Below, piece after piece: positions 12,227 through 23,748 of a DNA stretch of 58,248 nt. Every line of letters begins with the position of its first letter. The stretch's first letter is position 1. The stretch comes from Pseudovirgaria hyperparasitica (Eukaryota; Ascomycota; Dothideomycetes; Acrospermales; Acrospermaceae). Where the stretch lies: contig NW_022985569.1 in assembly GCF_010093815.1 (NCBI RefSeq), forward strand, positions 354,874-413,121. The letters run 5' to 3'. The notes beneath the pieces are model-generated. The model saw only the letters and a program-made list of their open reading frames with translations, did no database searches and was not told where the DNA came from. A program made the translations under genes and the position numbers.

Positions 12227-12359
12227 TTATAGCGGCCTTAGGCACCGACGTACCTCGGCTTCTACCGGGTATACCCCTAATACTAGTATAGTAGAAATAG
12301 CTATATAGCGGCATATCCTAGGACGATTAAACCCCCGTCTAATAAACGACGAATAACTA

Positions 12360-13690
12360 AGAGTATATAACGCTATAGATAATAGAGACGGAGGGGACTC
12401 TACCCGGGGAGACCCTCCCGGATAAGATTAACTACTAGGTAGTACGTGTAGAGGGGGAAGTCGAGAAGGGAGAAACGGCCCTCCTTAGTATCTTCCGGAA
12501 CCTCGTCCGGAATATTAGAGAGCTTACTATAGGAGTAAAATAGGCGCCGGAACTAGACCTAGAATCTAGACTAGATCGTATAGAGGCCAGCCTATAGAGG
12601 ATCTAGGAGGGTCTTACCTAGGGAAAACGCCCTAGCACGTGGACATAGATCGCCGCACCTATAAGCGGAATAGCTATATTAGCTAAAACACTAAGGGCAC
12701 CCACGGACGGGGTATATAGTATATAAGTCGCTATCTAGAATAAAGAAGTACTTGTATAAGTCTAGTAAGCGTCCCTAAAGGATATTATAAATAAGATTAA
12801 CGAATAGAAAGGGATATAGTTAAATATAGTAGCCGCTAAACTCACCCTAGGAGGTATAGTACTAACTACTACTACTAACACGGCCTAGTAGACTATCTCG
12901 CGTAACCCGAACGCGATTAACGATATCTTCTCTAGCGCGTCCGTCCGCGTAACTACGTACCCGATATAGGTATATACTATCTCTATCTAAGGACACGTTA
13001 TCGGAGAAGATAATATCGAGCGAATAGAGTAATCTAATAAACCGAAGTACCCCGGGATTAAGATCGCGAAGGCGTGGTAGAAGAACGTCTAGGGGATTAA
13101 GACAAAATTAAAAAAGTACTCTACTATAATAGTGGAGCTTAGGGACCCCGCTCTCGTCTATAGAATAATATAGGAGGGCTTCCTAGCCGAAGGAGAGCTA
13201 CTTACGGCGGAACTATAGGATAGGGCATGGGTAATAACGCAATACTTCAACTATTAAGGATATAGGTATACTAGGTAGAGGTGCTCTTAGAAGACCGCCT
13301 ATGGGTAGTATAAATAGGGCCATAATACTAAGGAATACCCTTATAAGACGCAGAGCGACGAGACGCGAGATAGGGACACCGCTAAGTACTCTAACTACGA
13401 CGGGAAATACCTATTCTAGTCGGTAATATATATGAAACGTAAGTAGGTCGTAGAATATATTAACGCGATAAAGATAAGAGGAGTGAGGTAGATATACTAA
13501 GCTATAAGGCTCTCGCTACCCTCGCCGCTATCCCTAACTTTACTTATAAATCTAGTAACTACCCCCCAAAGGGGAGAGGATAACGCGTAATAGTATACTA
13601 TATAGAGAAAGATAGGCCGACCCCGGGGCATACTTAAAGCCGCTACCGCGCGAGGATAATTACGCCTTAGCGCCACTAACATATAGACTT
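12360..13690 (+). pseudogene. LINE-2 ORF1, gag-like with zinc knuckles
   Basis: Homologous to LINE-1 ORF1 along its length. At about 13240-13430 the zinc-knuckle series is readable as 'YFNY-GYRYT--RYS-KTAYG', then 'GHNTKEYPYKT', then 'YSNYDGKYLF'. Cys and His are largely Tyr through RIP. It ends about 10 bp before the ORF2 region, the usual close spacing of the two LINE frames. The start is approximate. Confidence 0.78.
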
Positions 13691-13699
13691 AAACTTTCC

Positions 13700-16600
13700 C
13701 TAGCACCTAATAAGGGTATAAGATATACTTATTATTATATAGGCGAACGTATAATATAAACGAGAAAACTAAGCGACGCTCCTAGAAGAGATAGGAGCCG
13801 TAATAATAGCCATCTAGGAACTATATAAACACTACCAAACCAATAAGCTAATAACACACCTAGAATACTATACTATCCACCCTACGGGCCCGGATAGGAG
13901 AGTTATATTTTATATATATAAGTCGATCCCGCTCTTAGAATGGTCTTATACCGAACGTAATAACCTCTAGATAACACTATATCTCTAGATAAGCATAGGG
14001 CCTCTCTATATCTATAACATCTATAATTAATAGTAATTACTTACGCTAGACGATATACTCGAGGGCACCACGACGTCGGGATAACATATCCTCCTAGGCA
14101 ACTTTAATCTCTACTATAGGTGGTAGGGAGGCCTAGCCGTCGCAAGAGAAGAACTTAGAGTAAGGAAACTATATACACGGTGCCACGACTTCCTATACCT
14201 CCTTATACCCGTAGGGTAGATTACCTAGAGGAAACATAAATAGGACGAGAATAGGTCTACGCTCGACCTTACCCTTGCTACTAAGTACATTAGCTATAGA
14301 GTATAGTACTACCGCCCGAGCCGGATATAGACGGACTCCGACCACGAATATATAGAAACCGTAATAGACGTCTCTACTCTTAACGAATAACATAGGAAAT
14401 AGCTATAGAAGGATACTAATTAGAATAAATACCTAGAGGACCTAGAATCGGCAATTCTAGACCTCTCTATAGTCGATATATCTAACGGCCTAGCCATAGA
14501 TAAGGCCGTGCAAGTCCTTCTATAAGCATACTAAGCTATAAGAGATAAACACGTGCTATACTAAATATATAGACCCCTAGAAGCGAGGGGTATACCTTAA
14601 ATGCGAGAGTATAGAAGAGACGCCCGTAGACTATATACACGTGTATACTATATCTAGACGACTAAGGCGTAGGAAGAGTAGAAGAAAGTAGTGCGACATC
14701 GTGATAGGGCCCTCCGTAATAAACGACGAAAATAATAGCGTATAATTACCGATAAACACACACGGTAAGCCGTAGGGCTATGGCGTATAGTAAAGTAGGC
14801 TAAGGGTATAGACGCGCTGACACCGCCGCTACTAATACCTCCTCTAATATACTAAGAAAGGATATACTCTATAAGCCCGGAGAAGACGGAGATCTTATAT
14901 AAAGTTATGTTCCCCCTCCCGGAGCTAGTAGACCTATTAGATATTAATAATACTAAATATCTAGACGTAATTAATATCCCCTAAGAGGTTACCGAGGAGA
15001 ATATACTTAACGCCGTTAAAGCACTCCCGAATGATAAGGCACCTAGACCGGATAGAATACTAAATAGGTGCCTTAAATGCACTATACCAGCTACCCTACC
15101 GCTCATTAGTTATATATTTTAAGCATGTATTAAGAACGGATACCACCCCTAAAGCTTCCGGGCCGTCTATACCGTTATACTCCCGAAACTAGGGAAGAAC
15201 CCTAGCTCCCCGAAAGAATAGAGGCTAATCGCCCTTCTCTTCTATCTCGGGAAGATACTAGAGGCTATGATTATAAAGAAGATAAGCGCCGTAGTATAGG
15301 AATATAATCTCCTTCTAGTAAACTAGAAGGCGAAGGCTAGAAGCTCCCTAATTACCGCTATCTAATATATCCTTAAAGTCGTCTAGACCGTATAGAAGTA
15401 GAGACGTATAGTAACGCTACTCTCCCTCGACATGGCCGGCGCATTCGATAAAGTAAACTATACGAGACTTATCTATAACTTACGGAAGAGGCGTATACCC
15501 ACATGGATTACGCGGTTTATATAGTCCTTCCTCGCCGAAAGAGTTACCTAGATATATATTCCCGGATATTAAAGTAAGTACGAGAAGATAGCTTACGGCA
15601 TCCTATAAGGAAGTACTATCTCCTTAATTCTCTTTCTCTTCTTTACTATAGACCTCCTCTAGGGAATATAATATATAGAGGTAGTAGGATATGTAGACGA
15701 TATATATCTTCTAGCCATTAATAATAATACTAGCTAAATATATAGACGACTCGAATAAGACCACGGGAGATACGTCTAATGGGTAAAGCGCTACGGAGTA
15801 AAGTTCGCCCCCGAAAAGTACTAACTCATGTACTTTATTAACCGCCGTAGGAAATAGGCTACTAGGGAAGGCGAGCGACGCCCTAGAATAGACGCCTTCG
15901 ACGAACCGCCGATATAAAGTATACACGTACTTGGCGTCATGATCGATAATAAGCTTAAATAGGGACCATAGATAGTATACGCCGTTTCTAGGGCCCTCTA
16001 GATAGAAGCCGCTATACGACGGATTATAGCCTCTATATAGGGAACCGCCCGGGATAAGGCACGCCAGCTATATATATCTATAGCACGACCCGCCTTTATA
16101 TACGGACACGAGTGCTAGTACACGGCCCTTATATAGACTAGGCGAATAAAGCTTGAATCCATATAGAACCGTATACTCCGTCTTATATTAGGCGTATATA
16201 AAGCTACTAATACGGTGCTACTACGACGCGAGATAGACATTATAAGTATATATAACTTCTACTAGACATAGAGGGTAGTATACTTCACTAAATAATAAGT
16301 ATAGGAACGTATAGAAAATATAGAATATACCTTCGCCGCGCTACGCGCGCGAGTTAGCGTATACTACTAAGTACTCTTATATATAGGCCGGACTCGACTA
16401 CGGTATAAGTGCCCGATAGAAATAGACTTGAACTAAGTAGTATAAGAGATTAAGGATAATCTAGATACCCTTCTAGACTAATAGAGCCTTCGAGAGCTCG
16501 GACGAAGTATACGGTCGTAGATCTAAGATAAGTAGAAAGAGACACTCTAGGCCTAGTAGGCCTCCTAGTAGAATAGATACCTAGAGTAGATCCGAGGACT

Positions 16601-16920
16601 ATAGAAGGAGCCGAGTAAATAGATGTATAAAGGGCTTATAAAGGCCTAGGTATCTATACTCCTCTAAGCCTAAACAGGCGCTATAGAACTCCTATACTAC
16701 CTCTATAAGAGAGGCGTCTCTAATATGTCTCTATAGTATAAGGCGTACGGCCGGAGAGGTATAATACGCTACTATCTCGTAATATACCCTAATCTTCACA
16801 CGTAAAGGTAGAAGCTTATCTATATAATAAGAACCTCCGATATCGTACGATGGCTTAATAAGTACCCTAAGGAAGTCGCCCGGTAGATAATTATATACCT
16901 ACCACTCCTCTAATTCTAGT
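13700..16920 (+). pseudogene. LINE-2 ORF2: endonuclease and reverse transcriptase
   Basis: Endonuclease motifs occur in the same order as in LINE-1: 'LLGNFNLYY' near 14090-14120 (former GDFN), 'STLDLTLATKYI' near 14255-14290, and 'SDHEY' near 14338-14352 with His retained. RT motifs follow: 'NDKAPRPDRIL-RCL' near 15030-15075, 'SLDMAGAFDKV' near 15425-15457, and 'YVDDIY' near 15690-15708. 'LTKA-VSILL-A-TGAIELLYYLYKRGV' near 16640-16710 marks the C-terminal segment. The family and role are as for LINE-1. Many TAG/TAA at Gln/Trp positions make it inactive. Confidence 0.9.
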
Positions 16921-17238
16921 AGACCTAGAAATATATACCGGAAGGAACCCGGTATACATTAGAGGAAACCCGGTATATACCGGAAGAATCCCTTAACTAA
17001 TAACCTCCGCACCTATACGTGCTACCTAAGGGTAAAATAACGGTAATATAGGCTATAGGCTAATAGGTGTACCCTATGGCTATATACTTACGAAGAAACA
17101 AAGGTTTAACGAGATGTAATTATCGACATAAGGAAGTTTTCCCCTCTTGGGTTTCTTCTTATATAGTAGCTTAGACTAGAGGAGGCATAGGCCTATAGAG
17201 TACTACTCTACCTAGTTATATAATATTATTATTATTAT

Positions 17239-17256
17239 TATAATAAGTTAACTAAA
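17239..17256. repeat. LINE-2 target-site duplication, right copy
   Basis: Exact second copy of the 18-bp sequence at 11945-11962. The gypsy B integrase/chromodomain frame resumes across it. Confidence 0.93.
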
Positions 17257-17700
17257 GAAGAACCTAGACTTAAAGTACGCGAAATATACCGTAGATAAAG
17301 TTCTATTACTAGTATCTATTAGACTAAGGGGGCTCTCTAGTAATATCTACCTAGTATTCTATATAGATCTACTTAGACTAGCTAGCGAAGACCCTCTACC
17401 TAGATAGAAGACTAATAATAAATAACCGGACTCTATACTTATTAAGATATATAAAGAGTAGTAAGTTAAAGAGATACTATATACTAGGAATAAAGGGCGA
17501 GGACATAGAAGAGAAGTTCTAGTAAAATAGACTAGATACCACGACCTAATATAGGAACCCTTAGTAAATCTAACGGATACCGCCGTATTAGATAAGTTTA
17601 AATAGAAGTTTAGACCTACTAAGATAAATAATAGTCTACTAGAGTAGTAGACTATGAAGAAAAAGAAGGTATCCGCCTAGTAATCTACGGAATATATAAA
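17257..17700 (+). pseudogene. Gypsy B integrase tail and chromodomain
   Basis: After the LINE-2 right duplication the frame reads 'KNLDLKYAKYTVDKV' and 'SIRLRGLSSNIYLVFYIDLLRLASEDPLP', the end of the integrase GPY/F region leading to a chromodomain. The chromodomain itself shows 'VKEILYTRNKGRGHRREVLVK' near 17465-17525 and 'EPLVNLTDTAVLDKFK' near 17555-17600. Chromodomains bind methylated histone H3 tails and direct integration to heterochromatin, which fits the setting. Confidence 0.85.
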
Positions 17701-18631
17701 TAAAGAAGAGGAAGACTATATAGTCTTAAGAGAGAATAGAAAAGAAATTTATTCTATAGAAAGAAAAGAATAAAAAAAAAGAGAGAGAACTAAATACTAA
17801 AGGAAAAGGTCTAGAGACCGGTATATTCTAATAGACCTATAGATTAGTCTAATAGGGCCCTAATACTAACACTAGAGGAATACCGCCTATACTATAATAG
17901 AAGATTAGTAAGAGAATTCGACCGGAGTCTAGGATTAAACTTATATTTAACCCTACTAGACTACTTTATTAGTTACCTAGGTAGTTATCTAGAAGGTAAT
18001 AGTACTAAAAGCGTAGTTAGTAATTATTTATCTAGAGAGTCTAAATAGTCTTATATAGGAAGTAGACTAGCTACTTATAAAGGCTATAAAGCCTTTACGG
18101 CTTTTAGAACCTAGGTAAGATTCTTATAGATATCTAGTCTAAACTAACCGTTAGCTAGGCGTTAAAATATAGAACTAGAAGAGAAAAGAACTTACGCCCT
18201 AGTATTAGCCGACTAAGTCTATACTATATAAGTAATATAAGTAATCTCTAGCCTAAAACACTCGGTTAGTAGTTATTATAATAAGGGTTTCTAAGTTAGC
18301 TTATAGATTCTAGTAATTTACTCTTCTTAGGGTATAACAAGCGTAGAAGCGACTTTAGTTTAACTAAGTAAATTAGTAGAGCCCGACGTAAATAATACGG
18401 AGTCTAATACGTACTACTTAGTTAGTATAGTCTTTACTAGCTAGGGTATAGCCCTAGTAGTAGATAATATTATTTATCTATAGAACCTAAGCGTTAGTAA
18501 CTAGACTCCGACTAGATAAGAAGAGAGAATCTAATCTTATAACGGAGAAGGACGAGGTTATTAAGGTCTAGAAAAATAGAAGAGAAACTATACCTTTATA
18601 CTTAGGACTCTTAAAATTATAAATAGATCTT

Positions 18632-18722
18632 CGTGAATAAGATATTATAAATAGAATATCTATAATATATAAATATCTATTTATATATAACTCTAAAAAT
18701 ATATAAATAACCCTTATTCACG
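18632..18722. repeat. 91-bp AT-rich foldback with 10-bp terminal inverted repeats
   Basis: cgtgaataag at 18632-18641 is the exact reverse complement of cttattcacg at 18713-18722. The interior is almost pure A/T and contains a further short inverted repeat (gatatt/aatatc). Size and structure resemble a small MITE or a hairpin terminator-like element. No clear target duplication was found. Confidence 0.5.
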
Positions 18723-18875
18723 TACTCTTAATAGACGAGTAAATAGTCACGGCGTACGTAATAATAGGTACCCTATTAACTAAGAAGTACCTAGTAAGGG
18801 ATAGATTAATATAAAAATAGTCCTTAATTGAATAACTAAACTCTTTCTTCTATATACTTAATAATAGATCTAAGG

Positions 18876-18922
18876 CCTAAGAAGATATAGGGCTAAGGCC
18901 TAAGAAGGTATAGGGCTAAATT
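18876..18922. repeat. Two-copy tandem repeat of about 23 bp
   Basis: The unit aaggcctaagaagatatagg plus 'gct' occurs twice with one base change. It lies inside the unassigned stretch downstream of gypsy B pol. Confidence 0.5.
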
Positions 18923-19474
18923 AAAGTAGATACACGGACGGTAAGTCTAATAGGATTTCACTAGACTTACTACGCGAATATATATATTAAGTCTAAGTAG
19001 TCTAGCTTATAGAGAGTACTATACACGGTAGTAATAGAGGCTACTACTATTCTATAATAATAATTATAACTACTAGAGTAATAATAGGCACCACCACGTT
19101 AGAAAGCTATTCTTAGATAGACGGCTATCTACCCGGTACTAGGGGGGTATAGGTATAAAAGGAGCTACTAACGTAGGAATTAAACTATCTTCTATAAATA
19201 ACCTATAATAGATTTAATAGATAGATTCTTTTAATAGAAGATATACGCGCCACGGCCTAATAGTAGATATTAAGTCTAGTCGCTAAGGCCTATATTAGGG
19301 GGCATTATATACGATAATAAGTATTACTATAAGCTAATAGTAATTACTACTATAACGACTAGATATAGGAGAGTAGCTTTATTAAGGGTGTTCTAGAAAG
19401 CTAGTAGAAATAAGCTAGATAACGCTTACTTATAAGCGGTCCGCGGCTAGGGTAGACTCTAGTAATAAATAAGT

Positions 19475-19715
19475 AGAGAGAGGGGGTAATATTAAGGGTA
19501 GACCCTAGGTATACTTAACGCTAGTATACTACGCCTATACTACTACTCTCTCCTTACTTAACGAAGCTAAGCGAGTCTCTTTTTAATAGTATACTCTATC
19601 CCTTATCTTAAGGAAGCTAAGTAGACTCCGGCTTCCTCTCTTATTAAACTTACTATATTCTATAAATACTCTTACGTCTATGTATACGTCGTATTCCCGT
19701 GATACTATCTATAGT
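19475..19715 (+). mobile_element. Candidate polypurine tract and 3' LTR of gypsy B
   Basis: A purine run agagagaggggg (19475-19486) is followed at once by taatattaaggg, compatible with a former TG LTR start. The following 200 bp is non-coding and contains paired short repeats around 'gaagctaag'. LINE-3 homology begins near 19725. I could not find a matching 5' LTR in the window, so the right edge and even the LTR identity are inference. Confidence 0.4.
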
Positions 19716-22700
19716 AATTATATATAATATATACTACTACTATAGCTATAATAGATACTCTTAGAAAGCCACCTACGGGTAGTACTAATAGAACTACTAT
19801 ATCTAGAAATACCTATATAAAGGATAGAGAGACTATATATATAATAAAGATACTACTAAGTACTCTAACTATAATAGAAACTATCTATTATAGTTAGTAA
19901 TATATATAAAATATAGATAAGTTACTAAGTATATTAATACTATAAAGGTAAGAGAGATAAGGTAGATATACTAGGCTATAAGACCTCTACTATCTACTCT
20001 AACCTTATCTATAACTATACTAACTAATCTATAAGGAGGCGGGACTAATATATAATAGTATACTATATAGAGGAAGATAGGGCAACCCTAGGGTATTCTT
20101 AAGATAGCTACTATATAGAGATAGTTATACCTTAATACTACTAGTATATAGACTTAAGTATTCTCTAGTATCTAATAAGAAGCTAAGATATACTTATTAT
20201 TATATAGGTAAATATATAATATAAATAAGAAAACTAGGCTATACTTCTAGAAGAGATAGATACTATAATAATAGCTATCTAGAAGCTATATAAATACTAC
20301 TAAACTAATAAACTAATAATATACCTAGAATACTATACTATCTACTCTCTAGGCCTAGATAGAAGAGTTCTATTCTATATATATAAATTAATCCTACTCT
20401 TAGAATAGTTCTATATAGACTAAGATAACCTCTAGATAATACTATATCTCTAGATAAATATAGAGCCTCTCTATATCTATAATATCTATAACTAGAGAGA
20501 ATTACTTATACTAGACGCTATACTAGAGAGTATTATAATACTAGAATAATATATTCTTCTAGATAACTTTAACCTCTATTATAGATAGTAAAGAGATCTA
20601 ATAGTTATTAGAGAGGAGCTTAGGGTAAGAGAACTATATATAAGATACTAAGACCTTCTATACCTTCTTATACTAGTTAGATAGATTATATAGAGGAAAT
20701 ATAAATAAGATAAGAAGGGATCTATACTTAATCTTACCCTTACTATAGAATATATAAGCTATAGAATATAATACTACCGCCTTAGTAAGATATAGATAGA
20801 CTCTAACTATAAATATATAGAGACTATAATAGATATATCTATATCTAATAAATAATAGAGAAGATAGCTATAGAAAGATACTAACTAGAAGAAGTATAGA
20901 AAGGACCTAGAATTAGTAATTCTAGACCTCTCTATAGTTAATATATCTAATAGTCTAGCTATAGATAGAGCTATATAAGTTCTTCTTTAAGTCTTCTAAG
21001 ACTTAAAAGATAAATATATACTATACTAAATATATAAGCCTCTAGATATAAGAGATATATCTTAAATATATAAAAGTAGATAGGAAGCCTAGAGACTATA
21101 TATATATATATATATACTATATCTAGATAGCTAAGGTATAGAAGAAATAGAAAGAGATAAACTAATCTTATAATAGGGCCCTCTATAATAAATAGTATAA
21201 ATACTAGTATATAATTACTAATAAATATATATAATAGACTATAGAGCTATAGTATATAGTAAAGTAGACTAAGAGTATAAACGTACCGATACTACTACTA
21301 CTAATATCTCCCCTAATATACTAGGGGAGAATATATACTATAAGCCCTAAAAAGATAGAGATTCTCTAAGAAGTTATATTTCCCCCCCTAGAGCTAGTAG
21401 ACCTATTAGATATAAATAATACTATATATCTAAATATAGTTAATATCTCTATAGAGATTACGGAAGAGAATATACTTAAAGCTATTAAAGTACTTCTAAA
21501 TAATTAAGTATCTAGACTAGATAGAATACTAAATAGATACTTTAAATATACTATATAGGTAACCTTACTACTTATTAGTCTTATCTTCTAGATATATACT
21601 AAGAATAGGTACTATCTCTAAAGCTTCTAGACTATCTATACTATTATACTTCTAAAGCTAGAGAAGAACTCTAACTCTCTAAAAGAATAGAGACTAATTA
21701 CCCTTCTCTTCTATCTTAGTAAGATACTTAAGACTATAATTATAAAGAAGATAAGTACTATAGTATAAGAATATAACCTTCTTCTAGTAAACTAGAAGGT
21801 AAAGACTAGAAGCTCTCTAATTATTACTATCTAATATATTCTTAAAGTTATTTAGACTATATAGAAGTAGAGATATATAGTAATATTACTCTTTCTTAAT
21901 ATAGCTAGCGTATTTAATAAGGTAAACTATATAAGACTTATCTATAATCTATAGAAGAGATATATACCCGAATAGATTATAAAGTTTATATAGTTCTTCC
22001 TTACTAAAAGAATTATCTAGATATATATCTCTAGATATTAAAGTAAATATAAGAAGATAATATATAGTATTCTATAGAGAAGTACTATCTCTCTAATTCT
22101 CTTTCTCTTCTTTACTATAGATCTTCTATAGAGAATATAATATATAGAGGTAGTAGAATATACTAATAATATATACCTTCTAGCTATTAATAATAATACT
22201 AGTTTAATATATAAATACCTTAAATAAGACTATAAAAGATATATCTAGTAGATAAAGCGCTATAGAGTAAAGTTCGTCCCTAAGAAATATTAACTTATAT
22301 ACTTTATTAACTACTATAGAAGATAGACTACTAAGGAAGAAGAGTAATATTCTAGAATAGAAGCTTTTACTAAACCGTTAATATAGAGTATATATATACT
22401 TAGTATTATAATTAATAATAAACTTAAATAGAGTCTATAGATTATATACGCTATAGCTACGGCCCTTGAGATAGAAACTATTATATACTAGATTACGGCC
22501 TCTACGTAGGGAACTACCTAGAATAAGGTATACTAGCTATATATCTCTATAGTATAACCCGCCTTTATATATAGATATAAGTACTAGTATATAGCCCTTG
22601 AATAGACTAGGTAAATAAAGCTTAAGTCTATATAGAACTATATACTCTATCTTATATCTAGTATATATAAAGCTACTAATATAGTACTACTATAATACGA

Positions 22701-23137
22701 AATAAACGTAAGAAGTATATAAGACTTCTACTAGATATAGAGGGTAATATACTTTACTAAATAATAAGTATAAGAATATAGGGGATATATAGAATATACT
22801 TTTACTATACTATATATATAAGTTAGTATCTACTATTAAGTACTACTATATATAGACTAAACCTAGATATAGTATAGATACCTAATAGAGATAGACTTAA
22901 ATTAGATTATATAGAAGATAAAGAATAATCTAGACGTCTCTCTAGACTAGTAGAACCCTTAGAAGCTTATATAGACTATATAGTTATAGATCTAGAATAA
23001 ATAGAAGAAAGTTCTCTAGACCTATTAGATATTCTAATAGAATAGATATCTAGAATAGATTTAAGAACTATAGAAAGAACTAAGTAGATAGATATATAAA
23101 GGGCTTATAAAAGTCTAAGTATCTATTCTTCTCTAAG

Positions 23138-23142
23138 CCTAA
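23138..23142. repeat. 5-bp target duplication (cctaa), left copy
   Basis: cctaa directly precedes the left LTR of the 601-bp element and is repeated at 23744-23748 directly after its right LTR. Five-bp duplications are typical of LTR-element integrases. Confidence 0.85.
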
Positions 23143-23294
23143 TGTAAGGAGGCAGGCTCTACGCACTAACTAACTATACTAAAAGGACCGAATCTTGAAG
23201 CTACTACTTCAAGGGTGGAGCACACTACTTATATACGACTACTATATACATGTATAATTAACTAGCAGGCCACGTGCTCCTCACGTGCCTAACA
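23143..23294 (-). repeat. Left terminal repeat (3' LTR in element orientation), 152 bp
   Basis: Begins tgtaaggagg and ends gtgcctaaca. It contains a short hairpin (cttgaagctactacttcaag) and a palindromic-looking cacgtgctcctcacgtg segment with two CACGTG-type motifs near the right edge. Confidence 0.85.
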
Positions 23295-23554
23295 TTATCC
23301 CCCTTTTTAAAGGCGCGTGTCCTCACACGTCGTGGGTATACTACCTTACGAAAAATAAACTAAACTAGCCGTAACGGGCCTAGTATAAACCATATGCATA
23401 TATAACCAATACTCGCAATGCCGCCTCTAGCACTAGACACGCTAACTTACTATAGTAACGTTACTACCATATCATCCGTCACGTGTATAAAGCACACGTG
23501 ACGTGGTAAGCTGAACGAAATCGTACGAAATTTAATAACGGTTAACTAGACCGA

Positions 23555-23630
23555 GAGTTGAACCCGTGACCCCGTAGTAGCTTTAAGATTATATAAGGAG
23601 GCGGGCTCTACGCACTAACCAACTACACTA
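23555..23630 (-). promoter_or_regulatory. tRNA-like internal Pol III promoter (A box and B box)
   Basis: On the minus strand TAGTGTAGTTGG (23619-23630) fits the tRNA A-box consensus TRGYNNARNNGG. GGTTCAACTC (23555-23564) is a near B box. Spacing is about 54 nt, long but within the range of tRNAs with a large variable arm or of SINE heads. The T-arm partly folds (four of five pairs) but I could not pair an acceptor stem, so this is a tRNA-derived promoter rather than a tRNA gene. The A box lies in the right LTR and the B box in the internal region. Confidence 0.6.
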
Positions 23631-23743
23631 AAAGGACCGAATCTTAAAGCTACTGCTTTAAGGGTGGAGTATACTACTTATATATAACTACTACACACAT
23701 GTATAATCAACTGGCAGGCCACGTGCTCCTCACGTGCCTGACA
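23592..23743 (-). repeat. Right terminal repeat (5' LTR in element orientation), 152 bp
   Basis: Same length as the left repeat. The initial tgt is tat here. Differences from the left copy are transitions in both directions, so each copy has been mutated independently after insertion. It contains the A-box-like sequence on the minus strand. Confidence 0.85.
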
Positions 23744-23748
23744 CCTAA
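23744..23748. repeat. 5-bp target duplication (cctaa), right copy
   Basis: Matches 23138-23142. LINE-3 sequence resumes directly after it. Confidence 0.85.

Larger units (their letters stand above)
11963..17238 (+). mobile_element. LINE-2: near-full-length copy of the same LINE family
   Basis: Colinear with LINE-1 along its whole 5.28-kb length. It has the same 5' start, ORF1 zinc knuckles, ORF2 endonuclease-RT and 3' (ATT)n tail at about 17222-17238, with a perfect 18-bp target duplication. It is more RIP-altered than LINE-1 in places (for example RT active site YVDD from YADD, a GCA to GTA change). The 5' UTR hairpin is intact at 12196-12226, but only the right arm of the 3' hairpin survives (16990-17003). 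Confidence 0.93.
17820..19474 (+). pseudogene. Coding-like stretch between gypsy B pol and its 3' LTR (unassigned)
   Basis: About 1.6 kb lies between the chromodomain and the polypurine tract. On the plus strand it reads as protein-like text rich in Gln, Arg and Ser once TAG/TAA are taken as Gln/Trp. Examples are 'IRPESRIKLIFNPTRLL' near 17915 and 'APPR-KAILR-TAIYPVLGG' near 19090-19145. I do not recognise a family. It could be an extra 3' ORF of the retroelement, a displaced gag, or a captured host fragment. Because TGA is depleted everywhere in RIP'd DNA, absence of TGA is weak evidence, and frame choice in the first half is ambiguous. Confidence 0.35.
3720..19715 (+). mobile_element. Ty3/gypsy chromovirus B, interrupted by LINE-1 and LINE-2
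   Basis: One gypsy element can be followed in three blocks: RT at 3720-4553, RNase H and integrase at 9868-11962, and integrase tail plus chromodomain at 17257-17700. The frame continues sensibly across each LINE when one copy of the target duplication is removed. A candidate polypurine tract (agagagaggggg, 19475-19486) and LTR start (19487) lie downstream. No gag or protease is convincing upstream of 3720, so the 5' part is deleted or too eroded. Removing the two LINEs leaves roughly 5.4 kb. All pol domains carry many TAG/TAA codons at Gln/Trp positions, so the element is dead. The right end near 19715 is an estimate. Confidence 0.82.
23143..23743 (-). mobile_element. 601-bp TRIM-like element (non-autonomous, LTR-flanked) with tRNA-like Pol III boxes
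   Basis: Two 152-bp direct repeats (23143-23294 and 23592-23743) bracket a 297-bp internal region, and a 5-bp cctaa duplication flanks the whole. Repeats start TGT and end ACA apart from one RIP-type change. They differ at about 16 positions, all transitions. On the minus strand a polypurine tract (aaaaaggggg, 23299-23308) precedes the left repeat by 4 nt, giving minus orientation with the 5' LTR on the right. There is no coding capacity. It is far richer in CA/TG than surrounding LINE-3, so it arrived later or is too short for efficient RIP. TRIMs are known from plants and some fungi. The Pol III boxes make this one unusual. Confidence 0.85.

Noticed and set aside
23555-23630. A functional tRNA gene
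   Set aside because: A and B boxes are present but the acceptor stem does not pair and the spacing is long; better read as a tRNA-derived promoter in a mobile element.
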